Source of the DNA: GSA-30 sp036384435
GTDB taxonomy: Bacteria > Pseudomonadota > Gammaproteobacteria > Xanthomonadales > Rhodanobacteraceae
Length of the DNA stretch: 64,000 bases
Reading direction: 5' to 3'
Assembly: GCF_036384435.1 (NCBI RefSeq)
Contig: NZ_DASVMI010000135.1
Coordinates: 1-64,000, forward strand
In this document: piece after piece, positions 23,937 to 32,858 of the stretch
How the letters are laid out: every line of letters begins with the position of its first letter
Numbering within the stretch: the stretch's first letter is position 1
The notes under the pieces: generated by a model
Told to the model about the DNA's origin: nothing
Database searches by the model: none
Seen by the model: only the letters and a program-made list of their open reading frames with translations
Program-made: the position numbers and the translations under genes

Positions 23937-24436
23937 GCCCGAGGGTCCGGGTTGTCCAAGACCGTCTGGGTCTGGCGGGTTCGGTAGGCGTCCAGCGCCG
24001 TAGCTAGGGCGTTGTCATGCAATGCAAGGATCGCGGCGGCGTACAGCCCGGCATTGACCGCGCCGGCCCGACCGATGGCCAGCGTTCCTACCGGAATACC
24101 CGCTGGCATCTGTGCAATGGAAAGCAGCGAATCCATACCATTCAGGGCCTTGGACTGCACCGGCACACCCAGCACAGGGATTCGCGTTTTGGCGGCCAAC
24201 ATGCCCGGCAGATGGGCCGCACCGCCGGCTCCGGCGATGATCACGTGGATGCCGCGACCGGCCGCTTCCTCGGCGTATCTGAAAAGGAGGTCGGGCGTAC
24301 GGTGGGCGGAGACCACCTGCACTTCGTGGGCCACGCCAAGTTCGGCCAATACCTGGGCTGCGTGCTCCATGGTCTCCCAGTCCGATCGGGAACCCATTAC
24401 GACGCCGACACGGGGCTGGCTGGCTGGTGAGGTCAT
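23933..24436 (-). CDS. purE: N5-carboxyaminoimidazole ribonucleotide mutase
   Basis: A 167-residue class I PurE that moves the carboxyl group of N5-CAIR to make CAIR. Conserved motifs are VGVVMGSRSDWETM, VVSAHRTPDLL and AGAGGAAHLPGMLAA. The ATG at 24436 (MTSPAS) is preferred; an in-frame start five codons upstream exists. It is the first gene of the purE-purK pair and is divergent from the Trm112-like gene with 71 bases between them. Confidence 0.96.
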   Translation of the reverse strand: MTSPASQPRVGVVMGSRSDWETMEHAAQVLAELGVAHEVQVVSAHRTPDLLFRYAEEAAGRGIHVIIAGAGGAAHLPGMLAAKTRIPVLGVPVQSKALNGMDSLLSIAQMPAGIPVGTLAIGRAGAVNAGLYAAAILALHDNALATALDAYRTRQTQTVLDNPDPRA

Positions 24437-24507
24437 GACTCGGTCACCCAAAAGGGGATATTGTACGGACTTTCCGCGTTCCGGCGCGTTCTCCCGATAT
24501 ACGGTTC

Positions 24508-24780
24508 ATGGATAAACGTCTGATCGAAACCCTCAGCTGCCCCGTCAGCAAGACAGCACTCCGCCCTGCCAGCAAGGCCGAGCTGGATACCCTCAACGCC
24601 GCCATTACGGCCGGCCAGGTTCAGACCGTGGCGGGCATGGCTGTACAGGAGCGGACACCGGAGGCGCTCATTACCACCGATGGCAAGGTTATCTACCGGG
24701 TCGACGACGGCATCCCTGTCATGCTGCCCGAAGAAGGCATCGGTACGGCGCAGTTCAAGGATTTCCCGACCGCGGCTTGA
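24508..24780 (+). CDS. Trm112-like small protein lacking the zinc cysteines
   Basis: 90 residues of the Trm112/UPF0434 (YcaR) type, with the N-terminal RLIETLSCPVSKTAL and the C-terminal YRVDDGIPVMLPEE signatures. Trm112 proteins act as small partners or activators of methyltransferases. Canonical bacterial members have a four-Cys zinc site; here only Cys11 remains and the loop between the signatures is longer than usual, so a zinc site is unlikely. In many genomes such genes lie near kdsB or lpxK; here the neighbours are purE and the DUF1631 gene. Confidence 0.75.
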   Translation: MDKRLIETLSCPVSKTALRPASKAELDTLNAAITAGQVQTVAGMAVQERTPEALITTDGKVIYRVDDGIPVMLPEEGIGTAQFKDFPTAA

Positions 24781-24920
24781 AAGGCAGTTCCCTGAACCTG
24801 TCCCGGCAGAGATAATTGCCAACCAGGGCATGGTATGGGCATGAGTTTTCTCTTACGCTTCCACATACATGCGGCAACGGATGGCCGCCATCGCGGCGGC
24901 AGCACTACAGGGGTGTGGCG

Positions 24921-27230
24921 ATGAAAGACGCCAGTGAGCCATCAAACATTGTCAGTTTGAGCCAGCGCCTGGACCCTTCCAGCGAGCGCGGTGGTGCCCT
25001 CTTGCATAATGTGAGAGACATCGCGAGCAAGCGGCTGCAACTGCTGATCAACGGCATGTTCGAGCATGTCGATGATGCCTTGTTCGACCTGGCCGAGAAG
25101 GCCGAGAACAATGCCGCCCAGATGCACTACTTCGACGGCATGCGTGAGGTGCGCAAGCGCCGCCCGGCTATCGAGCGCTCCTTTACCGCGCAGGTATCGC
25201 GCGACTTGTCGGATTTCGCCAGCAGCTATCGTGGCCCTTCGACAGCGCCCGTGGCCGCAAGCCTGCCCCTGGGCTCGGTCGAGCTGTCGCTGGTTGCCGA
25301 CAACGAATTGGAAGAATCGCTGGCCATTACCAGCATGATCGGCAAGAACGAAACGCGGCTGACGCGCGAGCTGTTCGCCGTCAACCAGCGCCTTTCGGTG
25401 ATCTACGGCGGCATCAGGATCGATGACGCCAACAACCCGGTCGGTCCGGCCGCACTGGCCCAGGCCTTCCGTGGCGCGATGCGCGAGCTGTCAGCCGACA
25501 TGCGCGTCAAGTTGATCATCTACAAGTTGTTCGACCGCTACGTCATGGCCGCCCTGGATGAACTTTACCAGGAGGTCAACAATGAGCTGATCCGCGCTGG
25601 CGTGCTGCCGCAACTGCGACACGAAGTGCAGCGCGCGGCATCGCCACGTGCGCCAGGTTCAGCGTCGGCAGCCACGAATGCAGCCACCGATACCGCGCTG
25701 GCAGGTGATGCCGGCGAATCCTTCATCGCTGAGGACTCCAGCGCCGAACTATTGCAAACCCTGCGTACCCTGTTCAGCGCCCGTCGCGGACCGATGGATA
25801 GTCGCGCCGTATCGCTTGGCGGCCCGATCCAGGTGCCCACGGCCAATGAATTGCTTGGCGCCCTGAGCGTACTGCAGAGCCAGGCCGCCTCCGGCGTGGC
25901 CATGATGCAGGCTGGCAGCCACGCCGCTCCGCTCAGCTCGGCCGAGTTGGCCAGCGAGGTACAGCAGCTCAAGGATCAGTTGCTGGTGCAACTGGGCTCG
26001 CTGCGCGGCGAAAAGCCCGGCCATGTGGCCACGGTGGACGAAGACACCATCGACCTGGTGGGCATGCTGTTCGAATTCATCCTCGAAGACCGCAATCTGC
26101 CGGCCGAAATGCAGGTCATGCTTACGCGCTTGCAGATTCCGTACCTCAAGGCGGCAATCATCGATCGCAAGCTGTTCGCGCATCGCCAGCATCCGGCGCG
26201 CCGCCTGCTCGACAGTCTGGCCGAGACCGCCAAGGGCTGGTCTGCCGAATCGGACCGCGACCATCGCCTTTACGACAAGATCAAATCCATCGTCGATCGC
26301 CTGCTGCAGGATTTCGACGACGACCTAGGCATCTTTGACCGCCTGGGTACCGAGTTGCAGGAGTTCGTCGACACCAGCCGCCGCCGTGCCGAACTGGCCG
26401 AGCAGCGCGTGGCAGAATCCACTCGCGGCCGCGAAAAACTTGAACAGGCGCGTCGACGCGCCGCCCGCGAGATTCTTTCACGCATCGGTGACCATGCCTT
26501 GCCGCCGCTGGTGCATGGCGTGCTGACGCGCGCCTGGGCCAACTACCTCGTGCTTACGCTGCTACGCCAGGGCGAGGAATCCACGGAATTTCGCGAAGCC
26601 TTGCGCTTCGTCAACGAATTCATCGCCAGCACCAAGCCGGCCCGAGAGGCGGATGACCGCCGCGCCCTGCGCCAGATGCTGCCTGGCATCGAGCGGGCCC
26701 TGCGTCGCGGTCTGGCCAACGTCGCTTTTCAGGAAAGCGACATCGAGCGCCTGCTGGCCCAGTTGCACACGTACTACCGCCACCAGCTTGGCGAAGCGTT
26801 GCCGGAAGAGGATGTCCGGGCCATCGAAGAACCGACCACGTTGCCGATTCCCGAGAGCATCCAGGCCGTGGTCGAACCTGAGCCCATGGAAGAGCCCGAG
26901 CCGGAACTAACGACCGAAGAATCCTTCGAGGAAAGCTCCGAACTGTTGCAGGTGCGCGAGCTAAAACCCGGTAGCTGGCTGGAATTCACCAATAGTGACG
27001 GCGAAGTCGAACGCGCCAAGCTGTCTTGGATCAGTCCGATGAGCGGGCGTTACCTATTCGTCAATCGTCGCGGCTTGAAGGTGGGTGATTATTCGCCCTA
27101 CGAGCTGGCCTCGGCGATGGTAGCCGGCGCGGCACGCATCCTCGATTCGACAGCGCTGTTCGATCGCGCCCTGGATGCTATTGTTGGCCGTCTCAGCCAG
27201 ACTGCGGCCGCATCCGCCCATCGAGAATGA
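24921..27230 (+). CDS. DUF1631 family protein
   Basis: 769 residues, mostly helical, with no signal peptide. Family features are the N-terminal LLHNVRDIASKRLQLLINGM FEHVDDALFDLAEKAENN region, LSLVADNELEESLAI, and LSVIYGG. A Glu/Pro-rich linker (about residues 640-665) precedes a C-terminal beta domain, about residues 675-745, with GSWLEFTNSDGEVERAKLSW and YLFVNRRG; this domain looks PilZ-like. Such proteins are often mislabelled thymidine phosphorylase. The function is unknown; a cyclic-di-GMP link is possible but the RxxxR motif of canonical PilZ domains is not seen. The ATG at 24921 follows AGGGGTG. The stop overlaps the nadC start (ATGA). Confidence 0.8.
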   Translation: MKDASEPSNIVSLSQRLDPSSERGGALLHNVRDIASKRLQLLINGMFEHVDDALFDLAEKAENNAAQMHYFDGMREVRKRRPAIERSFTAQVSRDLSDFASSYRGPSTAPVAASLPLGSVELSLVADNELEESLAITSMIGKNETRLTRELFAVNQRLSVIYGGIRIDDANNPVGPAALAQAFRGAMRELSADMRVKLIIYKLFDRYVMAALDELYQEVNNELIRAGVLPQLRHEVQRAASPRAPGSASAATNAATDTALAGDAGESFIAEDSSAELLQTLRTLFSARRGPMDSRAVSLGGPIQVPTANELLGALSVLQSQAASGVAMMQAGSHAAPLSSAELASEVQQLKDQLLVQLGSLRGEKPGHVATVDEDTIDLVGMLFEFILEDRNLPAEMQVMLTRLQIPYLKAAIIDRKLFAHRQHPARRLLDSLAETAKGWSAESDRDHRLYDKIKSIVDRLLQDFDDDLGIFDRLGTELQEFVDTSRRRAELAEQRVAESTRGREKLEQARRRAAREILSRIGDHALPPLVHGVLTRAWANYLVLTLLRQGEESTEFREALRFVNEFIASTKPAREADDRRALRQMLPGIERALRRGLANVAFQESDIERLLAQLHTYYRHQLGEALPEEDVRAIEEPTTLPIPESIQAVVEPEPMEEPEPELTTEESFEESSELLQVRELKPGSWLEFTNSDGEVERAKLSWISPMSGRYLFVNRRGLKVGDYSPYELASAMVAGAARILDSTALFDRALDAIVGRLSQTAAASAHRE

Positions 27231-28084
27231 CATCCAGACCGAATCTTGACCCGCCCTCATCAGAGTTGATCGAGGGCGATGTCGCTCGCGCCTTCGCCGA
27301 GGACATCCGCAGTGGCGATGCCACCGCTCACCTGATCGAAGAACACACCCACGCCCGTGCCGCACTGACGTGCCGCGAGCATGCAGTAATCGCCGGCATT
27401 GCATGGTTCGATGCCTGTTTTCGCAAGCTCGATCCTGCCGTATCGATCGACTGGAAAGTCCAGGACGGCGACACGGTGGCTCCCGGCGACGTGATCTGCC
27501 ACATCGAGGGCAACGCGCGCGCGCTGCTGAGCGCCGAACGCTCGGCTCTGAATTTCCTGCAACTGCTCTCCGGCACCGCGACCGCCACGGCCGAACACGT
27601 CGCCAAGGTCGCCGGCACGCGCACTCGCGTGCTCGATACGCGCAAGACCGTGCCAGGCATGCGACTGGCGCAGAAGTACGCCGTGCGCTGCGGCGGTGGC
27701 CACAACCATCGGATTGGCCTGTTCGATGCCATCCTGGTCAAGGAAAATCACATCATGGCCGCTGGCAGCATCAAGGCTGCCGTGGAAGCGGGCCGGCGCC
27801 TGCATCCGGAGCTGCTGCTGGAAGTGGAAGTAGAAAATTTCGACGAGTTGAACCAGGCCATCGAAGCGGGCGCGGACCGCATCATGCTGGACAACTTCAC
27901 GCTGGCCGACATGCATGAAGCCGTGCGTATCACCGCAGGCCGCATACCACTGGAAGTCTCGGGCAACGTCGACATGAATACGATCGGCGACATCGCCGGT
28001 ACCGGCGTGGATTTCGTCTCGGTCGGCGCGCTGACCAAGCATGTCCGTGCGGTGGATCTGTCCCTGCGCTTGCAGTTCGATTGA
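27227..28084 (+). CDS. nadC: Nicotinate-nucleotide pyrophosphorylase (quinolinate phosphoribosyltransferase)
   Basis: A 285-residue enzyme of de novo NAD synthesis that joins quinolinate and PRPP to give nicotinate mononucleotide with CO2 release. Visible motifs are ERSALNFLQLLSGTAT, DTRKTVPGMRLAQKYAV, GGGHNHRIGLFDAILVKENH, EVEVENFDEL, and the C-terminal VSVGALTKHVRAVDLSL. Length is standard. Translation is coupled to the DUF1631 gene by a 4-base overlap. Confidence 0.97.
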   Translation: MTSRPNLDPPSSELIEGDVARAFAEDIRSGDATAHLIEEHTHARAALTCREHAVIAGIAWFDACFRKLDPAVSIDWKVQDGDTVAPGDVICHIEGNARALLSAERSALNFLQLLSGTATATAEHVAKVAGTRTRVLDTRKTVPGMRLAQKYAVRCGGGHNHRIGLFDAILVKENHIMAAGSIKAAVEAGRRLHPELLLEVEVENFDELNQAIEAGADRIMLDNFTLADMHEAVRITAGRIPLEVSGNVDMNTIGDIAGTGVDFVSVGALTKHVRAVDLSLRLQFD

Positions 28085-28291
28085 CCCCATCCGGGGACGG
28101 GAGACTGGTAGCGGGGGCGCCCAGTGGGGCGTCTTCGCCAGTTCCAGGCTTGCCTGGGAGTCCTCGCAGCCAGGCAGGGGCATTGAATGCGGACTAGCGC
28201 CTGCCATCTCCTGGCGACATTCCGCGACAAGCCACTCAAGGTGGCGAAGGCGGCCTTGCAACACCCGAACCTCACCCCCACACTCGGCGGC

Positions 28292-28690
28292 ATGGGCACA
28301 CTCTCCGACCTGCTGTCGCTATTGGCATTATTGGCCATCGTGGGTTCTTGGCTGAAATTCCATCGCGCACGCGATCGGGCCACGGGCGAAGCCCGTCGGC
28401 AATGCGAGCGCTACGGTCTGCAGTTGTTGGATGAAACGGTAGGGTTGCGACGCATCCGCTTTCTACGTGTTGATGGACGTCTGAGCATCGAGCGTTGCTA
28501 TGCTTTTGACGTAAGCATTGATGGCGATGATCGCGAGCCGGGGCAGCTGTGGCTGATCGGTGACACCATGACCTCCCTGAGCCTGCCTACCGTGCAATTG
28601 CAGATCCCCGAGTCTCGGCATGCCGTTCTGGCCGAAGATGGAGATGACAATATCCTTCCCTTCAGGCCACGCGATCGTCATCTGCATTGA
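28292..28690 (+). CDS. DUF3301 family small membrane-anchored protein
   Basis: 132 residues. One N-terminal membrane helix (about residues 3-20, LSDLLSLLALLAIVGSWL) is followed by a basic region with RARDRATGEARRQCERYG and the family core LQLLDETVGLRRIRFLRVDG, RCYAFDVSIDGDDREPGQLWL. This matches DUF3301, found in gammaproteobacteria, with no known role. The start at 28292 puts the helix at the N-terminus; earlier in-frame codons add unconvincing sequence. It probably ends the DUF1631-nadC transcription unit, though 207 bases separate it from nadC. Confidence 0.75.
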   Translation: MGTLSDLLSLLALLAIVGSWLKFHRARDRATGEARRQCERYGLQLLDETVGLRRIRFLRVDGRLSIERCYAFDVSIDGDDREPGQLWLIGDTMTSLSLPTVQLQIPESRHAVLAEDGDDNILPFRPRDRHLH

Positions 28691-28695
28691 AGAAG

Positions 28696-28719
28696 AAAGC
28701 CCCGCCATGGCGGGGCTTT
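28696..28719. terminator. Bidirectional terminator between the DUF3301 gene and sspB
   Basis: Perfect 11-bp stem AAAGCCCCGCC / GGCGGGGCTTT around AT, between two convergent genes whose stops lie 5 and 2 bases away. A and T tracts on both sides make it usable from either strand. Confidence 0.85.
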
Positions 28720-28721
28720 CG

Positions 28722-29171
28722 TTACTTGACCACCCGCAGATGCGAGGTCGAGCGCTTGGGCTTGTCGCCACCCTCATCACCGTCGCTGGTCGGCGGCATG
28801 GGATCATCGCCGTCGGGCCCTGACGGTGGCATATCGCCTCCCTCCTCGGCCGGAAACATCATGCCCTGGCCGTTTTCCTGGGCGTAGAGCGCCAATACTG
28901 CCTGGATCGGGATATAGATCTGCTGGCTCACTCCCGAGAAACGGGCCTGGAAGCTGATCCATTCATTGCCAAGGTCAAGATTGGCCACGGCGCGCATCGC
29001 CAGGTTCAGTACGACCTGACCATTCTTGATCACCTGCGGCGGCACGCGCACGCCTTCGCGCGTGGCATCGACCAGGATATAGGGCGTGAGGTTGTTGTCG
29101 GAGATCCAGTCATAGATAGCCCGCAGCAGGTACGGACGATTGGAGCTCATCGGTGGTTGTTGGTCGGTCAT
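28722..29171 (-). CDS. sspB: ClpXP protease specificity-enhancing factor
   Basis: A 149-residue adaptor that brings ssrA-tagged and other proteins to ClpXP. The folded domain (about residues 8-105) shows RPYLLRAIYDWISDNNLTPY, GVRVPPQVIKNGQVVLN and NEWISFQARFSG. An acidic, Gly/Pro/Asp-rich flexible tail follows, ending in LRVVK, the ClpX-binding XB motif known from E. coli SspB. The ATG at 29171 (MTDQQPP) is chosen; MSSNRPY at 29150 is an alternative. It follows sspA after 164 bases, as usual for the sspA-sspB pair. Confidence 0.95.
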   Translation of the reverse strand: MTDQQPPMSSNRPYLLRAIYDWISDNNLTPYILVDATREGVRVPPQVIKNGQVVLNLAMRAVANLDLGNEWISFQARFSGVSQQIYIPIQAVLALYAQENGQGMMFPAEEGGDMPPSGPDGDDPMPPTSDGDEGGDKPKRSTSHLRVVK

Positions 29172-29335
29172 CGAATCAGCCTGTCTGGTGGCCCCGACGA
29201 GTACTCCCGTCGAAAACTCGTGTCTGGGGCCTGCCCGTGGTGCAACGTGGCGCCTGCCCGGTATACATCCAGGCTGCGGCACTCACGTTAAAAGAAGGAT
29301 AAGTGTAAAGCCAGCACCGGGCCGAAACGAAGCCC

Positions 29336-29959
29336 TCAGGCGCGCATCACGCGTTCTTCGGCGGTCAAGCTGCGCGAAAAGCCCTGGCTGTGAAACAAGC
29401 GCTCGCCATAGTCGAGGATTGGCTTACCCTCACGGCCCAGATCCACTCCCAGCCACGGCAAGCGCCAGACCACAGGAGCCACCAGGCAGTCGGCCAGGCT
29501 CATTTCGGCATTGAGGAAAAATTTCGATGCCTTGAACAGCGGTAACGAGGCCAGTAACTGTTCGCGAAGCTGCTTGCGGGCCGTATCGACAGACTTGCCA
29601 CCCTCGGCAATGGCCTGGATATGCGGCAGCCAATCCAGCTCGATACGTACACAAGCCAGCCGCAATCGCGCACGCGACAAGGGATCGATCGGCATGAGCG
29701 GCGGGTGCGGATAGCGCTCGTCGAGGTATTCGCAGACCACGGCTGTGTCGTAGAGCACCAGGTCACGGTCGGCCAGGGTCGGCGTGCCGCCGTAGGGATT
29801 GAGATCGAGCAAGTCTTCCGGCGGCTTGAGCGGATTGACTTCAATGCGATCGTAGGTGACGCCCTTGGCAGCCAGGACCAGACGGACCCGGTGGCATTGA
29901 ACGTCAGTTGCTGTGGTGTACAGGGCGAGTACGGTACGCGAACGTGCGCTTTGAACCAT
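29336..29959 (-). CDS. sspA: Stringent starvation protein A
   Basis: A 207-residue glutathione-S-transferase-fold protein that binds RNA polymerase rather than acting as an enzyme. The thioredoxin-like N-terminal domain (LALYTTATDVQCHRVRLVLA, then NPYGGTPTLADRDLVLYDT) and the all-helical C-terminal domain are clear. The ATG at 29959 has a perfect AGGAG 6 bases upstream. It lies 78 bases after petC and is probably cotranscribed with petABC and sspB, a conserved order in this group. Confidence 0.94.
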   Translation of the reverse strand: MVQSARSRTVLALYTTATDVQCHRVRLVLAAKGVTYDRIEVNPLKPPEDLLDLNPYGGTPTLADRDLVLYDTAVVCEYLDERYPHPPLMPIDPLSRARLRLACVRIELDWLPHIQAIAEGGKSVDTARKQLREQLLASLPLFKASKFFLNAEMSLADCLVAPVVWRLPWLGVDLGREGKPILDYGERLFHSQGFSRSLTAEERVMRA

Positions 29960-30037
29960 GCGCTTCTCCTTATGCTTCTCCCCTTCCATCGGCAGGCGAC
30001 GCTTCCCTCGCCGCCCGCCCCAGATATCGAATGCCTG

Positions 30038-30772
30038 TTAGTGCACGTCCTTCCAGAATTCCTTCTTGAGCATATAGGCCAGGAAGGTGAAACCGGCGAG
30101 GAACAGCAGCACCCAGATGCCGTAATGCTGGCGTTGCAACGCCGCGGGCTCGGCGGCATATTCGAGGAAGTTGGTCAGGTCACGCGTGGCCTGATGGTAT
30201 TGCTCGGGCGAAAGCTTGCCGGGGTGCGCCAATTCGAGCTTCTCGACCGTATCCTCGCCTTCCTTCTTGACCGCGATCTGGGTGCCTTGCAGTTCCCACA
30301 GCGGATTGGGCATCGAGGCGTTCGGGAACACCACGTTGTTCCAGCCCACCGGGCGGCTCGGATCCAGATAGAAGGCATTGAGGTAACCGAAAACCCAGTC
30401 GGCCCCCTTGGCACGCACTTCCAGCGAGAGATCCGGTGGAGCCTTGCCAAAATACTGCTGGGCGTTGGCTTCGGGCATGTGCGACACAACCGGCTCACCA
30501 AACTTGGCGCCAGTCATGTTGAGGTTGTCCATCACGTCTTTTTCCGACAGACCCAAGTCCTCGGCCAGGCGTGAATAGCGCACATACTTGAGCGAATGAC
30601 AGCCCACGCAGTAGTTGAAGAACAGCTTGGCACCGCGCTGCAAGGAAGCCTGGTCACCGACATTGGTGCCCGCTGAGGGCAGGCCGCCCTCTTCGGCCGC
30701 CATGGCCGAAGATCCCACGCCGACCAACAGTCCGAACGCCAGCGCAATCGAAGAGAAAACCCGCTTAGTCAT
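30038..30772 (-). CDS. petC: Ubiquinol-cytochrome c reductase, cytochrome c1
   Basis: A 244-residue haem protein of the bc1 complex that passes electrons from the Rieske protein to cytochrome c. Signal peptide ends near SSAMAA (residue 26); haem-binding motif CVGCH in NYCVGCHSLKYVRY; the methionine ligand lies in the region around PVVSHMPEANAQQYFGKAPP; and one C-terminal membrane anchor (YGIWVLLFLAGFTFLAYML) leads to a short cytoplasmic tail. The gene overlaps petB by 8 bases. Third gene of petABC. Confidence 0.97.
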   Translation of the reverse strand: MTKRVFSSIALAFGLLVGVGSSAMAAEEGGLPSAGTNVGDQASLQRGAKLFFNYCVGCHSLKYVRYSRLAEDLGLSEKDVMDNLNMTGAKFGEPVVSHMPEANAQQYFGKAPPDLSLEVRAKGADWVFGYLNAFYLDPSRPVGWNNVVFPNASMPNPLWELQGTQIAVKKEGEDTVEKLELAHPGKLSPEQYHQATRDLTNFLEYAAEPAALQRQHYGIWVLLFLAGFTFLAYMLKKEFWKDVH

Positions 30773-32066
30773 GCGTCGTCACCCGTTCCGGAACCAGCTT
30801 GGTCTTTTCCCAGCCAAGATGCGTATAGCACCCGAGAAACACGAAGTAGCCGAAGTAGATCAGCGTCATCACGCGGCCGAAGGCGTTTTCCCAGAAGGTC
30901 ACGTCTACGTTGCCGAACCACTCGGGGATCACCTCTGCCACCACGCCGGCACCGACTGCTCCCAAGGCAACGAAGGAGAGCGCGAACAACCCCAACGCCC
31001 ACTTGTAACCGGCGCCGCGATAGCGGATGGAGCGCACCTTGCCACCATCGATCCATGGCAATACGAACAGCAGGGCGATGGCGCCGAACATGGCCAGCAC
31101 ACCCCAGAAGGCCGTACCGAAGAACGACGGGATCATGCGCAAGATGGCGTAGAACGGTGTGAAGTACCAGACCGGCTTGATGTGCGAGGGCGTGACCAGG
31201 TTGTTCGCCGGCACGAAGTTATCGTGTTCGAGGAACCAGCCACCGAAGGTCGGCGCAAAGAAGATAATGAACGCGGCGATCAGCAGGAAGAAGCCCACAC
31301 CGACCAAGTCCTTCACCGTGTAGTACGGATGAAACGGAATGGCGTCGGCCGGCTTGTTGGCATCCCAGCGATTGCCCTTAGGGCCGTGCTTGACGTCCAC
31401 GCCGTCGGGGTTGTTGGAACCCACTTCATGCAGCGCGGCCAGGTGCAGCACCACCAGCAGCAACAGGACCAGCGGCAAAGCGATCACGTGCAACGCGAAA
31501 AAGCGGTTGAGCGTGGCGTCGGCGGGCAGGAAATCGCCCATGATCCACTGCTGCAGCGAGCTACCGATGACTGGCACCGTGCCGAACAGCGAGATGATCA
31601 CCTTGGCGCCCCAGAACGACATGTTGCCCCACGGCAACACGTAGCCCATGAAGGCCTCGGCCATCAACGCCAGGAAGATCAACATGCCCAGCAGCCATAC
31701 CAACTCACGCGGCTTGTGATACGAGCCATACATCAGGCCGCGGAACATGTGCAGGAACACCACCACGAAAAACAGCGACGCGCCCGTGGAGTGCATGTAG
31801 CGGATCAGCCAGCCCCACTCCACGTCACGCATGATGTACTCGACCGAGTTGAAGGCTTCCGCCGCACTCGTCTTGTAGTTCATGGTCAGGAAGATACCGG
31901 TGACGATCTGATTGACCAGCACCAGCAGGGCGAGCGAACCGAAGTAGTACCAAAGATTGAAATTCTTTGGCGCGTAGTACTCGGTCATGTGCTTGCGATA
32001 GGTCGGCACCAGGTTCGGCGCGCGCTCGTTGACCCAATCGCCAATGCGCGAAAACACGTTTGCCAT
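30765..32066 (-). CDS. petB: Ubiquinol-cytochrome c reductase, cytochrome b
   Basis: A 433-residue eight-helix membrane protein carrying haems bL and bH and the Qo and Qi quinone sites. Visible landmarks are the N-terminal YFGSLALLVLVNQIVTGIFL, the haem-ligand helices (FMGYVLPWGNMSFWGAKVI, and RYMHSTGASLFFVVVFLHMFRG), the Qo PEWY-equivalent segment KPVWYFTPFYAILRMIP, and the C-terminal helices. The sequence has VKPVWYF-like variation rather than PEWYF at Qo, to be compared with relatives. The start overlaps the petA stop by one base. Confidence 0.97.
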   Translation of the reverse strand: MANVFSRIGDWVNERAPNLVPTYRKHMTEYYAPKNFNLWYYFGSLALLVLVNQIVTGIFLTMNYKTSAAEAFNSVEYIMRDVEWGWLIRYMHSTGASLFFVVVFLHMFRGLMYGSYHKPRELVWLLGMLIFLALMAEAFMGYVLPWGNMSFWGAKVIISLFGTVPVIGSSLQQWIMGDFLPADATLNRFFALHVIALPLVLLLLVVLHLAALHEVGSNNPDGVDVKHGPKGNRWDANKPADAIPFHPYYTVKDLVGVGFFLLIAAFIIFFAPTFGGWFLEHDNFVPANNLVTPSHIKPVWYFTPFYAILRMIPSFFGTAFWGVLAMFGAIALLFVLPWIDGGKVRSIRYRGAGYKWALGLFALSFVALGAVGAGVVAEVIPEWFGNVDVTFWENAFGRVMTLIYFGYFVFLGCYTHLGWEKTKLVPERVTTHD

Positions 32067-32671
32067 CAGCCCTTCTCCCCGGGTGCCACGCCGATCTGGA
32101 TATGCGTGTCATCGATGAAGTGATAGTCCGGCACCAGCAGGTTCTTCGGCGCGGGCACGCCCTGATACACACGGCCGGCCATGTCATAGCGCGACTTGTG
32201 GCAGGGACAGTAGAAACCGCCCTTCCAGTTCGGGTCGAACGGTTCGGGCTTCATCACGGGAACGAAATCGGGCACGCAGCCCAAGTGGGTGCACAGCCCA
32301 ACCAGTACCAGCCATTCTGGCTTGATCGAGCGGTTGGCGTTCTGCGCGTACTTGGGCTGCTGTTCGGCGGAGATGGCGTCCGACTTGGGATCGACCACAC
32401 GATCGTCCTGGCTGGGCAGCGCGTCGAGCTGGGCCTTGCTTCGATGAATGACGAAGACGGGAAGACTGCGCCACGCAAAGGTGACCATCTGCCCCGATTC
32501 GATCTTGCCGATATCGGCGGTGACCGGAGCGCCGGCCGCCTTGGCCCGCGCACTGGGCTCCCAGGATTTGATAAAGGGCACAACCGCCGCGACGACTCCC
32601 ACGCCACCGACCACTGCCGTAGTCGCTGTGAGGAAACGGCGGCGGCCATGATCGACGACTTCATTCGCCAT
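32066..32671 (-). CDS. petA: Ubiquinol-cytochrome c reductase, Rieske iron-sulfur subunit
   Basis: 201 residues. An uncleaved Tat-type anchor (RRRFLTATTAVVGGVGVVAA) is followed by a hinge and the Rieske domain with cluster motifs CTHLGC and CPCHKS. In most Rieske subunits the second motif is CPCHGS; here Gly is Lys, still with both Cys and His ligands intact. The ATG at 32671 (MANEVVD) is preferred over a start seven codons upstream because GGAGAG lies just before it. First gene of petABC-sspA-sspB. Confidence 0.96.
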   Translation of the reverse strand: MANEVVDHGRRRFLTATTAVVGGVGVVAAVVPFIKSWEPSARAKAAGAPVTADIGKIESGQMVTFAWRSLPVFVIHRSKAQLDALPSQDDRVVDPKSDAISAEQQPKYAQNANRSIKPEWLVLVGLCTHLGCVPDFVPVMKPEPFDPNWKGGFYCPCHKSRYDMAGRVYQGVPAPKNLLVPDYHFIDDTHIQIGVAPGEKG

Positions 32672-32757
32672 CAGGCTCTCCGGTACTTGCATGCCATTGA
32701 GGTGCAGGGACTACCGACCCACTCAAACCAGAATCTGTTATCCCCAAAAATCGCGTT

Positions 32758-32786
32758 AGTGTAGCGTCAGGCCCTGGTCCGTACAA
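32758..32786 (-). promoter_or_regulatory. Candidate petABC promoter
   Basis: On the minus strand TTGTAC and TACACT are separated by 17 bases, giving a likely start near 32751, about 80 bases upstream of petA. Matches to sigma-70 boxes are partial (3/6 and 4/6). The region is shared with the divergent DegS-like gene. Confidence 0.35.
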
Positions 32787-32858
32787 TCAAAGCTATTCGT
32801 GGGCCGACGCCCCTCCAACCTTAGCCTACGTAAGCTCTCCAGCGAAACTTTTCACGAC

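Noticed and set aside
30615..32123. A 502-codon plus-strand open frame across petC and petB
   Set aside because: Antisense to well-conserved bc1 genes; His/Gln/Arg-rich low-complexity product.
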